Assembly: GCA_949775045.1 (NCBI GenBank)
Contig: OX459100.1
Coordinates: 7,291,462 to 7,355,461, forward strand
Length of the DNA stretch: 64,000 nucleotides
Direction of reading: 5' to 3'
From: Metridium senile
Lineage: Eukaryota > Cnidaria > Anthozoa > Actiniaria > Metridiidae
The notes beneath the pieces are model-generated. The model had not been told where the DNA came from. It did no database searches and saw only the letters and a list, made by a program, of their open reading frames with translations. A program made the position numbers and the translations under genes. Shown here one piece after another: positions 23,040 through 34,512 of this stretch. How positions within the stretch are numbered: the stretch's first letter is position 1; every line of letters begins with the position of its first letter.

Positions 23040-23430
23040 CGGTCGCCTTATATTCTCTTTTATAAAATTTTTGGTATCTAACGCGCGCTCTGATTGGTTG
23101 ATGGACATGTCTATATGAGAGAACAGAGAATGAAAATGACGAATGCTGTCGCGCGCGCTCTGATTCTAACGTGTTTACGAACATTCGGTAAAAAAGTTTT
23201 CTCTGCATTTTTTTTTTGCGAAAAAATTTCATAAAAGAAATATAAAACGGCCGCTTGTGTCTATGTACTGTGATATAAACACGCTGGGAGATGTAGAGCA
23301 CTCAAGAAGCAAGAGAAACACTCGCTGCGCTCGTGTTTCTAAGCTTGCTTCTCTCGTGCTCTACATCTCCCAGCGTGTTTATATCACAGTACATAGACAC
23401 GCGCGCCGTTTTATATTTCTTAAATAAATA
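23040..23430. mobile_element. Composite inverted-repeat element (GCGCGC / CTCTGATTGGTTGA type)
   Basis: The right part is a strong hairpin (GAGATGTAGAGCACTCAAGA… and its inverse CTCGTGCTCTACATCTC, then GTGTTTATATCACAGTACAT in both arms). Outer segments carry a GATTGGTTGA motif. The element at 46970-47250 has the same architecture with different sequence, so these are related families. Confidence 0.7.
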
Positions 23431-23707
23431 GTGAGCTTGGGCTACCTTGAAATTATAGGGTTTCCCAGAGCCTACGACCTTTCGTTAGAAAGCTGGGAGG
23501 GGTCTGGGTACGAGAATGGTGGTCACTTGACATTTTAAAATTCCTGGAACCTAATTTCATTGCATTGATTGGAGAGAGATTGGAGGCTAAATAATAATAA
23601 TGTGATTCGTGATTGAGAACGGCTTTTCTTAGACTGTTTTGATTATAAACTATTTGATTTAGACATTCTAAACCTACAGATTACTCATTTATTTTACAAC
23701 TGTTTCG

Positions 23708-26700
23708 ATGGAATTAAGAATATCTAAATTTCGTGTTCCCTTACCCGAGCGTCCATGCAAGTCGAAGATGGTCACAACCTTGGAGGATGCAACGAAAGCA
23801 GATCTAATGGAAGTAATCCAGCAAGGTACATGTAGGGTAATTTCTAAAATTATTATAATTGACATACAAAAGCGCTGTTTTTAAATATTCTAATATTATT
23901 ATTATAGAGTGTTTTTCATTAACCAGTGAAACACTCTTTAGTATATATTACTCTTTGAAGCACCTTAATTCCATTGTGTTCTTTTGTTGTTATTTGACTA
24001 CAAAGTAGATATAGATGTAGTTCACACTTTAACTAAGTAAACACACTTTGTTTCATAGCTAGGTTAATGAAAACTGCTCCATTTATCTTTACAATATACA
24101 TCCATTAAGATTATATTCATAATCAGGGTGTAAGTTAAACTGTTTAAAAGTTGACTTGACTACACCTAAATTTGATGGCGCCTTAAAATCTGTAAAGGAA
24201 GAGGGGAAGAGCAACATGGTAATTCAACACTCAAATATCAAAATCGTATCTCTGCGCGCTCATGTAATATCCTGTATTAACTGCACAAGTGTACATGCAC
24301 AGATATATACAGTCATATACCAATAGTACACTACACAAGCGTGAGTATTTTCAATCCATACAAATACACCATAATTTTTAGACTAAAAAGATGAACACTG
24401 ACAACATTTGAATAATTGTTCCTACTTTTTTACTTGAATAGGTGGACGTAAAGTGACTTATTTTGTTATGGTTTTGCCAACCAACTATTGTTATTAGAAC
24501 AAAGAAAATTAAAAAATCTATTGTGTAAATGGTTGGCAAATTAGCATCACAATACCAACACTTGTAAACACTTTGCTCACCTATAGTAAGCATATATACA
24601 CACCCACTTTCAGGATATACTTATATATAGAAAAAGTCAAATTATGTGACTGAATATTGAATTAACACTATTTTATGTTCACAACAGACAAGGAACCCAA
24701 AACAGTGCCGCCTGAAATCCTTGCGCGTGGCCCACAAGCACAAAGTGCCTACAAACAAGCTTTAAAAAGTGGAAAAGTTAAGAATCCTTGTTTGCCAGTT
24801 GTTTTGGTTGGTCAATCACGCTCTGGAAAAACAAGCTTGCTAAGATCTCTTAATGGTAAGGCATTACCTCATATTCTAAGCACTAAGAATAAAAGCGAGT
24901 ATTTACATAACAATAGATATCCCATCATGCACCTTCTTGTATATATTAGCCCGTGTCCGTGTCTTTGTGTCACTCTCATCGACGCCGCCGGCTAGCTAGC
25001 TAGCTCCTCGTTCTTAGAGAACATATCGCAACGCATCATGGCCAAGAATGATGTACAACACCCTGTGGATGCTGGCCATGTGCCAGTTTAAGTAGTTGAA
25101 GCGTTTCCTGTCGCCCAAAACCAACAGGCAGTTGCTCAAGTGGACGCTAACGTGGCCAATGTTGTCCCGCGGCTTGAGGTATTTCAGTTTGCGCTTTCGT
25201 TACTTTCATTTATTCCTCGCATTTCTTATATTACGAATTCTGAGCCTGGTTGAGGTCTACCGCTCTTTTAATTTACCTGTTTCTAAGTTATCATATCAGT
25301 TTAGGTCTACTTTATCCAGGTTTTTTCGCTGGTTGTGCAAATTTCTCCAAAACGTGGAGTTTGTTCCTTCTCGTTTTCACACTCTATTGTGTCTAAGTGT
25401 TAACGTTTAACATACAAATATATAGTTTATATTTGCCTTTTGCAAATTTCCGTCAAAAAGCCTTAGTTGTTTTCCCTTGTGGTCTCCCTAACAATTCCAA
25501 AAATGTTTGTCAATGTTCTAATGTGTTGAGAATTATGCATCAAGTTATTCTTTTTTCAGTGGCAATGAGTTGAGGTCTAACGCTCAAGTTTTTTCAGCTT
25601 TAATAAGTTGAGCCAGGTAGAGGTCTACCGCTCAAGTTTTTCTGTGGCAATGAGTTGAGCCTGGTTGAGGTCTACTGCTCAAGTTTTTTAGTGGCAATGG
25701 GTTGAGCCAGGTAGAGGTCTACCGCTCAAGTTTTTATGTGGCAATGAGTTGAGCCTGTTTGAGGTCTACCGCTCAAGTTTTTATGTGGCAATGAGTTGAG
25801 CCAGGTAGAGGTCTACCGCTCGAGTTTTTTTTAGTGGCAATGAGTTGAGCCAGGTCTCGAGTTTTTAGTGGCAATGAGTTGAGCCAGGTAAAGGTCTACC
25901 GCTCAAGTTTTTCTGTGACAATGAGTTGAGCCAGGTAGAGGTCTACTGCTCGAGTTTTTTAGTGGCAATGAGTTGAGCCAGGTAGAGATGTATCGCTCAA
26001 GTTTTTTAGTGGCAAATGAGTTGAGACAGGTAGAGGTCTACCGCTCAAATTTTCATCAATTTCCTGTCGTTCTTTTTCCCCCTTTCCTGGTGGGATGGTT
26101 GTCAGCTTGAAACAGGAGGAAAATCTCTCCCCCCGGTTTATCTGAGTCAGGCTGCCATACTCTCCCCCAGGAGGTTTGGGTCATTGAACACAGTGTTTTC
26201 TCGTTTTCTTTGTGCCTCATGCGCAAAAGTATTTCAAAAGTTCTCAGATTACCGGGGCACAAAAAGACATTGCGAAATAAGCAGATTTGTCATTTATAGT
26301 AATAACAATTGATTGCCGTATTTGTAACCCAGGTTTGTTTGTTGTTTTTCTTTACAATCCTGAACATTTTTGTCTGTTTGATTCGTAAGAAAGAGTTAAG
26401 CTTAGTCGAAAGGAAACTGAATGGGTAATTACCATGGACCTGAACCCCCTGGAGACCATAGAGGGTATGGCAGCCCTACCTTGTGATTTTAACTTCGTCT
26501 ATAAGATCGTCTATGGGTCCTTATTACCGGATACTGCAGCTCTGCCTTTCCGCGACCCTAATAGCAACTGAACACTTTGCAAGATTTATCCCCTGCCTTC
26601 CCTCAAGGATAACCAAAGGATTCTTTCCTCTTATGTAACCTTTAAACAATCTACACCATGGGTGACATGGTTGGGCTAGCTGTGAGAGCGCTGGCCTCTC

Positions 26701-29700
26701 ACTGCTGTGGTCCAGGTTCGAGTCCTGACTCGGGCATGGATTATATGTGAGTTGAGTTTGTTTGGTGTGTTCTTCTCCCCTATGCCACAAGGGTTTTTGT
26801 CCGGGTTATCCGGTTTTTCTCCCTCTGCAAAAATGAACATGTGAGCTGAATTGTGTGCAAAATAATTAAGGTAGTGAGTGTGTGTCCCCCATTAGTAGGG
26901 CACACGTGTCCAGTCTAGAAAAATTTAGATGTTAAAAATGTGATTTTTTTTTACCTGATTATACTTGGAAAGGACAATTTGAATAAGTTTAAAAGTCTTT
27001 TGAAGACTCTTTATTTTAGAGAAGCATTTAGCAGCTTTTAAGTTAAAACTTAGTTTATTTTTTTTATTTTACTTGCTTTACTATTACTTACTAGTTATTT
27101 ATTTTTTGATATATCTTATTCTTAAATTAAGGTTATGCACTTTCTGTTCTATTTTAATTACATGTCGATATTAACATGTATACATTTGTATATGTATACA
27201 ATTGTATATGAAAACATATAATTTTAAGTAGTTTTATATATGCCGTAGTGTATGTAATGTTTACAACATGAGCGGCTGTGTTGTATTGGCACTATACAAT
27301 CTCAAGCTGAAGGCGCGGACGCGAATGTTGTAAATTTTTGTTCATTGTTGTAACCCCTGTTTTCCCTGACGACTATTCAAACCCTCCCCGTGCTTAAGTT
27401 TGTATGGGCTTTACAAGAGTGTTCATGTGACCTGATTTCTCATATCGGATTGGCTGGAAAGCTTATGAATTTATAATGAATTTTACAATGTATTTTAGCT
27501 AATGTAATGCGCATTTGATCATATTTCAAATGTTCAAATGTTCAAATGGAAGTATTCAACATTATTATTATTATTATTATTATTACGTTATCATTATTCT
27601 AAAAAAATTATGTTTCTTTTTGTCTAGGGGAGGAATTCAACTCGTCTGAAGACAGCACTGTGGGAGCAAAACTTGAGCGTTCTTTCTCAACGGTAGATGG
27701 TGACTGGGAGCAAAACAAAAACAACGAAAACTTACTGTACAAACATTGCACAGCTATGGAAGTTGTGAAGCATTTGAAGAAACCCACACAACCAAACCCA
27801 GAAGATAATATTAACAGTTTAGAGAATAATCAAAGAGACCCTGTTATGGAAGACAATAATACAACACAAAACATCGACAATGTTGAGAACCAAGACCACT
27901 TTGAGAAGCAAGAACTTCTACCCGATGAAGTTGCGATGTATACAGAAACTATTTTACAAAACCCCAATGCTGAAAAGCAAATGGAAAACTACCTATTTTT
28001 CCACACAATGGACTTTGCAGGGCAGCCGGTCTATAGTGTCACTCACCCAGTGTTTCTTCCTCCAAAAGGCATCTATCTTCTTGTTCACAATTTAGAAAAC
28101 GACCTACATGCTCAGGCAACCCCCATTGTAAAGACTGGAGCAGTAGAAAGAAAGGATGATCACGATCCAATGACAAATATTGACCATTTAAAATTTTGGT
28201 TGTCCTTGATTGATGCTAATTCAACGCAGGAAGGAGGTTCCCCTGTCTTTGTGGTCTCAACACATGCAGATAAACCTTTTCAAGCAGATGTCAAATGCAC
28301 TGCAAGACAGATTCTCGCAATTCTTAGAGAAGAAAGCTTTGCACCAAGGCGTCACGTCGTACATAATATATACACTGTGGACAACACAGTTTCAGGAAGC
28401 ACAAGTCCTGAGGATGCGGGCATAAAAGAACTTAAAGCACACATATGTCAAAAGGCCAAGAGTCTTCCACAAATGAATGAGGATATTCCAGTTCGATGGT
28501 TGCTTTTTGAGAAGAAACTTGAGCATCTTGCCCGAGATGAGAAGAGAAAGCATATTTCATTTGAAAAAGCTGAAAGTATTGCCTTGCAATGTGAAGTGGA
28601 TGTCTCATCAGATGAACTAGAGACATTACTGAACTATTTACATGACCTTAAAGTGATAATACATTTTCCAGAAACTGGTATGATAATCATCGATACACAG
28701 TGGCTGCTTGACATGTTCGCTAAAGTAATAACTGTTCAACCAAGAGAATATCATGAAGGGTATGAAAAGGAATGGCGAAAACTTGAGGATCAAGGAATTA
28801 TCGACGTCAAGTTTCTCGAGCACTTGTGGAAGGACTTGCTCAACGATGACACATCAATTGAATCGTTAATTACCATAATGGAAAGGTTCTTTCTCGTTTG
28901 CAAACAACGGGATGGATCGTTTCTTGTTCCTGCTATGCTGTCAAATAGTACAATCGATGAGTCACATGAACTTATGAAAAGTGACGACTGTGCTTCACCA
29001 CTAGTGGTTCGATTCAAGAGTTCGCACCTTCCTTTGGGCCTGTTTCCAAGGCTTCTAGTTGCAGTTGACGAGATGTGCAACTTGAAATGGAAGAGTTCTA
29101 CTCCACCACACCTTTCACGAAATTTTGCAAGGTATATATATACACTTTCCAGGCCCCATCCACTCTATACCGAATAAAGTGGATTTTTGATGACCACAAT
29201 AACGGAATTAAGTTCGCATTCGTCCACACTTCGGCAGTGTTTTTTAATTATTTGACTCTGGAGATGGTTTTCAAAAATTTAAGTTCCGTTTTTGGCGACT
29301 ATTTATTGGAATAATGTGGACAAAGTCTTCTTGTTTTTCGTGTTTTTCGCTCAATCCACATATATATTTTTTTGTTCTCTTTTTTTTTGTAGGTTTTACT
29401 TCCAGCTTGATGACGACTATGAGTTTAGCTTGGTTTTCATGGCTGAAACAGCAACAATTGCAGTAGCTTTATTCGACGACGAGAACTCATGTCGACGTGC
29501 TGACATCTATGTTCAACAGTGCAAGTCCATATTAGAATTTCTAGGTAAAACTCTTAAAGAAATGGTGACATCTTTTCCTTGGATGAAACGTTTGGCTGAA
29601 TTTGACTTCTGTATACATTGTCCTATTTGCCTTACCTCTTGCAAAAAGCACAACAAAAGCGACTGTTACCAAGACTCCTGTGTTCACCTTGTATCAAAAG

Positions 29701-32283
29701 AAGAGCTATTGAAGACCACTAAACCTTGGTGTCAAAAGAACCCGACAATGAAAAGAAATGCTATACCAGATATTTTCTACTCACACTGGTTTCCAAGGTC
29801 AAAGTGTAAGGTAATAAGTATGGATGATATAACTGCTACCACGCTTACATCCCTCCCCCCCACATCCCGACATAATTTTCCCTCTGTGACAAACCAGGTA
29901 AATTTGTGCGTGCAATACACACAAAGCGACCTTTCACTTGGAATATTTGTACTGAAAACAATACTAGAACTTTAGCTCCCTATCCGTAGTGACGAGGTTT
30001 ATTTTACATTCTATTCTAGTCTAAAGAGTTGAAGAAAGATCTTGAAAACTCGACTGAGGCTATCTGTTCATCTTCGAGAAAAGATGAAGGTCAGTTTTGT
30101 CTGTAACTGGCTCAGCAATCAATAATAATGTGTCACTTTATATCCAAGATTTGAATTATATATAAAAGACGGGGTTGCTGGTCGGAAATGTTGCAAAAAA
30201 CCCTCTAAAAACCGAGGGGGGGGGGGATACTCCCTTTGTCCAAGTGGTAGGGGTGATCAGCGTACCTTTTGGGGTTAAAAACCTTTCCTGTGTATACCTT
30301 TTATACCCTGGGTTCCAGAGGCTCTAGAGGGGGTTGTGGAGAGAGGAGGCGAACGGCGCTCTCTCTCCCCAACCCCCTCTAGAGTATCTGGAATCCAGGG
30401 TATACCTTTTAGGGTCCTTTTATGGTTCTAGCACAAAAATCAGTTACGTAACATGATTCCGTACCTGTATGGGTCATTTTTACTTTGTTGCTAAAAGTAA
30501 GTTTGGCTTGCAAGAACATCGCCAAGCTGTACCTTTTATGGGTTGAAATCAGCAAGGTTTTAACAGATATTTTTATCTGTGGGTACCTTTTAGGGGTCAT
30601 TTTCAAAACCTTCGCCGATCACCCCTACCACCTTGACAAAGGGCTCTAAAAGCTATAATGAAGAGCCCGGTCCTATACTCTTATCCTAGAAAACGAGACT
30701 TAGAGCAATATATATAAATATTTTTCCTAATTACAAAGCATATTCGCCCAGCTCGGACAGTTGAACTCAGACCTGTCGTGCAAGAATCCGATCTACTAAT
30801 TGCCAGATCATCACATCTCTTTCATATCAGATATTGCACAACACAACATTTGTAACTATATTTATATAGCGTACGCACTCTTTTTTTAGACGATCCATGT
30901 ACAGACATCGTGCCACTCCTCAATCTAATGTCGCTTTCAATTCCAATGGATGAAGCGACTGAAAAAGCAAAGGAAATTGCTATTATCTTCAACCTAGACA
31001 AGAACAGTGTAGAAGATCCCCCGAAAGATGTTCAAGTTAGATGCAGGAAATTCTGTAAGGAAATGGTTGCAAGAGGGCAAAGAAATTGTGTACAAGCGTT
31101 GAGGAATGATTTACCAAGTGGAATGACAGGTTGGATAATGATTGACCGGGACTACAATAAAATGCCTCGTTGCACAGGGGGAGGGGAGGGGGGTTATGCT
31201 CGTCGTATCTCTTAGGGGTAAAAATCAGCACTTTCTGGTATATTTTAGGGTGTTGAAAAAGGAACTAGCCCATCGCATAACATGCCAAGCCACGCCCTTT
31301 TGAACCTAAGAAAATTTCGGATATCTTTTAGGGGCGTATTTTGAGATTTCCGACAGGCATACCTGTTACTTTACCTCTAGAGTCTCCCCTCCTCCTCCCC
31401 AAGGACATTTTATTCACACAATTAATGTAAGCTCATACAATTGTAAAGCCGACGATACTCGATCTTAAAAAAGGCACACAATTAATGTAAAATCGTAAAA
31501 CCGAAGAGTAGATATGACGATATTGATTTAAAAAAGGTCCAACAATGTCGATTTGATTAATATCTTAGGCCCACTTCAATTTACACATGATCTCCTAGTA
31601 AAAGATATGGATTTAAAGACAAAAGACACATTATCCAAATCATTAACAGGTAAGAGAATTCCGCTAGAAGTGCCAAATTTATACTTTAATTTTGTTTCTC
31701 TCTCTAAGGAACCGGTCATTATTTACAGGGAGGGGGGGGGGGGGCTGGTTGAAATGAAAAATGTTATGCTCAATTCTTTTTGGTCCCCCCTTTATAGAGA
31801 ACTCCAAATTTAGTGCCCCCCCCCCCAATAACTAAGACTTCCAGTATAATAAATGGAGCAAAATGCTTACATACTCTATCAAGTATTTATGAAAATTATG
31901 CAAACAAATTGTTTTGGGGCCTACACAATTTTTTTTGGCCCCCCTTTTTTAGTGCACAAAAATGTTTGCCCCACCACCCCCTCCCTGTAAATAATGACCG
32001 GACCCTAACAAAATTATACACCTTAAAATATAAAGAAAAAAGTACACTTTCCAACCGTACTAAACAACAACTTAACTTCTTTTCAGTACGTGAAAAGGAA
32101 TGGAAGACATTTGCTAGAGAGAAAGTCAAGTTATCCGTAGAAGACGTTAACTTTTTAGATAAGAGAAAATCAAATCCTGTTCTTGAGATCTTGAATGAAC
32201 ATTGCGGAGACTGGTCTGTGGATGAGCTCTATACAGCTATTGTAGACTGCGGGGCAAATGCAGACGCAGATCGCTATCTTTAA
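23708..32283 (+). CDS. Roco-family GTPase (Roc-COR) with C-terminal death-like region, 8 exons, 960 aa
   Basis: Exons: 23708-23825, 24688-24855, 27628-29131, 29393-29897, 30020-30089, 30890-31129, 31569-31649 and 32087-32283. Phases are consistent and the CDS sums to 2,883 nt. After ~75 residues comes a Roc domain: P-loop GQSRSGKT (81-88), DFAGQ (224-228) as switch II, and THADKP (307 on) at the NKxD position. A COR domain follows (about 376-610; IIDTQWLLDMFAKV). A Cys-rich segment then leads to an acidic-helical region and, over the last ~92 residues (869-960), a death-domain-like fold pattern (EWKTFAREK…LNEHCGDWSVDELYTAI). Roco GTPases are multidomain signalling switches; vertebrate relatives such as MFHAS1 and LRRK carry LRRs, whereas none is seen here. 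Death modules suggest coupling to apoptosis or innate immunity (inference). Introns are full of repeats: a 47-bp minisatellite, a SINE and three MITEs. An additional 5' exon cannot be excluded. Confidence 0.85.
24970..25560 (+). pseudogene. Decayed repeat-derived open frame inside Roco intron 2
   Basis: From the ATG at about 25038 a short frame reads MAKNDVQHPVDAGHVPV, then a stop, then VVEAFPVAQNQQAVAQVDAN in the same frame. It looks like a broken coding fragment of a mobile element adjoining the minisatellite at 25555-26050, but I cannot identify the family. The 104-codon frame at 25096-25410 is in another frame and has no recognisable domain. Confidence 0.3.
25555..26050. repeat. ~47-bp minisatellite in Roco intron 2
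   Basis: Around ten copies of a unit with GAGTTGAGCCAGGTAGAGGT, CTACCGCTCAAG and GTGGCAAT. The copies differ mainly in the length of the T-run. Confidence 0.93.
26664..26945 (+). mobile_element. tRNA-derived SINE in Roco intron 2
   Basis: The head at 26664-26739 has box A-like GGCTAGCTGTGAGAGCGCTGG and an exact box B consensus GGTTCGAGTCC. The body contains TTTTTGTCCGGGTTATCCGG, a text style common in invertebrate SINE and LINE bodies. The tail at 26873-26945 is related to 14033-14125. The presumed parent is a tRNA gene, but the arms no longer pair. Confidence 0.7.
27554..27590. repeat. (ATT)n microsatellite
   Basis: About eleven ATT units just upstream of the large Roco exon's splice acceptor at 27627. 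Confidence 0.9.
30211..30643. mobile_element. hAT-like MITE with 8-bp target duplication CTCTAAAA and a nested hairpin
   Basis: CTCTAAAA lies at 30203-30210 and 30644-30651. The left end is C/G-rich (GAGGGGGGG…ACTCCCTTTGTCC) and the right end is slightly truncated (…CCTTGACAAAGGG). Inside, a ~100-bp hairpin (30303-30404; TATACCCTGG ends and CCCCCTCTAGAG arms) is a later nested insertion. It sits in Roco intron 5. Confidence 0.85.
30745..30830 (-). repeat. Weak tRNA-like segment
   Basis: On the minus strand a box B-like GAGTTCAACTGTCC and a poorly conserved box A lie at roughly tRNA distance. Probably an old SINE relic in Roco intron 5. Confidence 0.3.
31712..32002. mobile_element. MITE with CCGGTCATTATTTACAGGG ends
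   Basis: Left CCGGTCATTATTTACAGGGA and the right inverse (TCCCTGTAAATAATGACCGG) bound ~290 bp with poly-G and poly-C tracts. It lies in the last Roco intron, just before the final exon. Confidence 0.88.
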
Positions 32284-32791
32284 AGCCAAATAACTTGATA
32301 GTTTTAGCATTTAAAAAAATGTTTAAGAAGGTATCGATTATTATATAGTTGATTAATTTTATAGAAAAAAATTTCAATCATGTATATACACATAAATATT
32401 AGTTTTTGTTAGTTAGTAGTGCAGCGCAGTGCAGTGCAGTGCAGTGCAGTGCAGTGCATCAATCAATCAATCAATCAAATTCATTCCACATCTTCAGTGA
32501 GCATGTTTGCTGTAGACATTGCGGTTGGCATCCGTAGAATACCATGTTTCATTTTGAAGCCATCAAAAATTTTAGTTCTTCTTCTGGTTTTAAATTGTGT
32601 GCAGTTTCAGCTGCTATCATCAATTTCTTTGCTGATTTTGAATGAAATGAGTAACTGGTTTGGTGCCGCAGATTTGCATGCTGCTTTTATTAGAAGTTTT
32701 TGACATTTACATATATTAGACATCTTTATCTCAAGATTAGGATATTTATGTTGTTAAGATTATTTAAGTAGATAAATATCATCATAATCAT

Positions 32792-32836
<45 letters not shown>

Positions 32837-34512
32837 TATTAAATATGTATTTGTCCCACACAATACACAGCAGTATATTACAAAATTGCCATCAATAGAT
32901 TAAAAATGCCAAATAGCAGACGTGTTATTCAACAAAGTAGAAAAGCCAAGCTTGAACGAAGAAGGGCAATCTATTCATTTCAGTCTTTGCATTAAACTTG
33001 ATGTACTGATTATACAGAAGATGGCCACTGGATAGCCTCCTCCCCAGGCAACCCTTTCCTTTGTCAGAGATCCCTTGTCATTTGACCAAGGGGGATTGGT
33101 CCCCTCTTTCTCCTGTGGGGCCTCAGTCCCTCCCGGTCACTCGAGACAGGAAGCCCAATAAAAGAAAACGGAGCGGAGATGCCTGAGGAGGAGGCTAGCC
33201 ACTGGATAGTGGCCAAAATATTCATAATGAGTATGAAGGGTAACCAGATGATTCGCCCACTTTGTTGTATACATTAAATGCAAACTAATAAACATCATAA
33301 AGCTGAACTAGTTGACTAATATGACAGCGTTTTAGTAGAAATAAGCATTTTAAGCTTCTTTTGGATAAGTAGAAAAACAATTTCGAAGTGTATAAAGTCA
33401 GCATAGTTAGATTAAAAACCTGTAGCCGAATAAGCGAAAATAAATGATATTCTTTATAAATATCAAGATGTTGATCCTTCTCTGTTCTCTAGCTCTATTA
33501 CATATGTCTTTTTGATCATTGGTGTTGTTATCAACACTACAAAAGTATATTGTTCATAATGGTGCCTTATTTATAAGGATCCATAAACGCAATCATTTGG
33601 TTGATCATTTTTTTTTATAGAATAAAGTATGTAAAGTTGGTCGGTCGTGAAACCGCCTTATTGGAGGGTCCTGAAGGGGGGGGTGGGGAGGGGGGGAGGG
33701 GGGGGGGGGTCCGAATCCCATTTCCTGGTTTATATTTGGACCAAATCCTAGTCAAAAATCACATAATCCCATCAGTTTTGCTCAAGTTTTCTGCAATGCC
33801 ATTCCCATTTTCTATTGTTCTCTTATTTGTAAATCCCAGTCCCAGTGAATCCAATCCCAATAAAGTATAGGGGGGGGGGGGGGGGGGGGGGAATGGTGGG
33901 GTGGGCCATAATTTTTGAGCATGAAAAAGGGGGTGGCCGCACACGGGCCATGAAAAATTAAGCAATACACTGGGGGTATTTGGGGGTAATTGTGGTGCAT
34001 TGTATAGGGGTGGGCTACGTGAAACTATGCATAGACTAAAGGCTGGGCCAATACAAAGGAATTCCTTGGGAATTCTGAATTTTCCGGCCCACACCCCCCC
34101 TCTCCCCCCATACTTTATGACCAGTCCCTTACCGACATTCTTTGCAAGCTTCAGAGTGTAGTGTGTACCTACGGCTGCGACAACAATTTTTGAAATAGGT
34201 GTAATATATATACAATAGTCACTTCGGGCTACTATAAACAAAACTGCGTCGACACTCATTAAACGTCAGTTATACTAATTTTAATAATAAATTTGATCAT
34301 TTACTTATATTTGATGTTGTAAAAATAGGCACAATCTTTCAAAAATTTAAAAAATTTGGTCGGAGTTGTTTTAAAGATGGTGGGGTTCCTGTGGTGAACT
34401 TGGGAACCACTCCACCAACAAGGACGCCTGTCGGAAATCAACTAGTAGAATCGAACGTCAAACTGTTATGAAGTATTTATAATTATTTATCCGTATTTCT
34501 TGCTAATCTACG
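32284..34512. other. Intergenic between Roco gene and TMEM42: microsatellites, MITEs, poly-G tracts
   Basis: It holds a (GCAGT)n/(ATCA)n microsatellite at 32415-32478, an (ATC)n run at about 32785-32835, the MITE at 33033-33197 and two poly-G runs (33676-33710 and 33869-33891) within a G-rich segment at about 33640-34140. The 166-codon minus frame at 33759-34259 is Pro/Pro-rich because of poly-C and is not a gene. Confidence 0.8.
33033..33197. mobile_element. MITE with 9-bp target duplication GCCACTGGA
   Basis: Inverted ends TAGCCTCCTCC… / …GGAGGAGGCTA bound a 165-bp element. GCCACTGGA occurs immediately outside on each side (33024-33032 and 33198-33206). A 9-bp duplication suggests a Mutator-like source, though 8 bp (hAT) cannot be excluded. 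Confidence 0.75.

Noticed and set aside
26524..26790. 88-codon minus-strand frame
   Set aside because: It is the antisense reading of the tRNA-derived SINE head (the QDSNLDHSS peptide comes from the box B region).
30890..31650. Two separate short genes at 30910 and 31553
   Set aside because: They are phase-1 exons that join perfectly to the Roco transcript and complete its C-terminal region.
33759..34259. 166-codon minus-strand frame rich in Pro
   Set aside because: Produced by poly-C/poly-G tracts; no start context, no domain.
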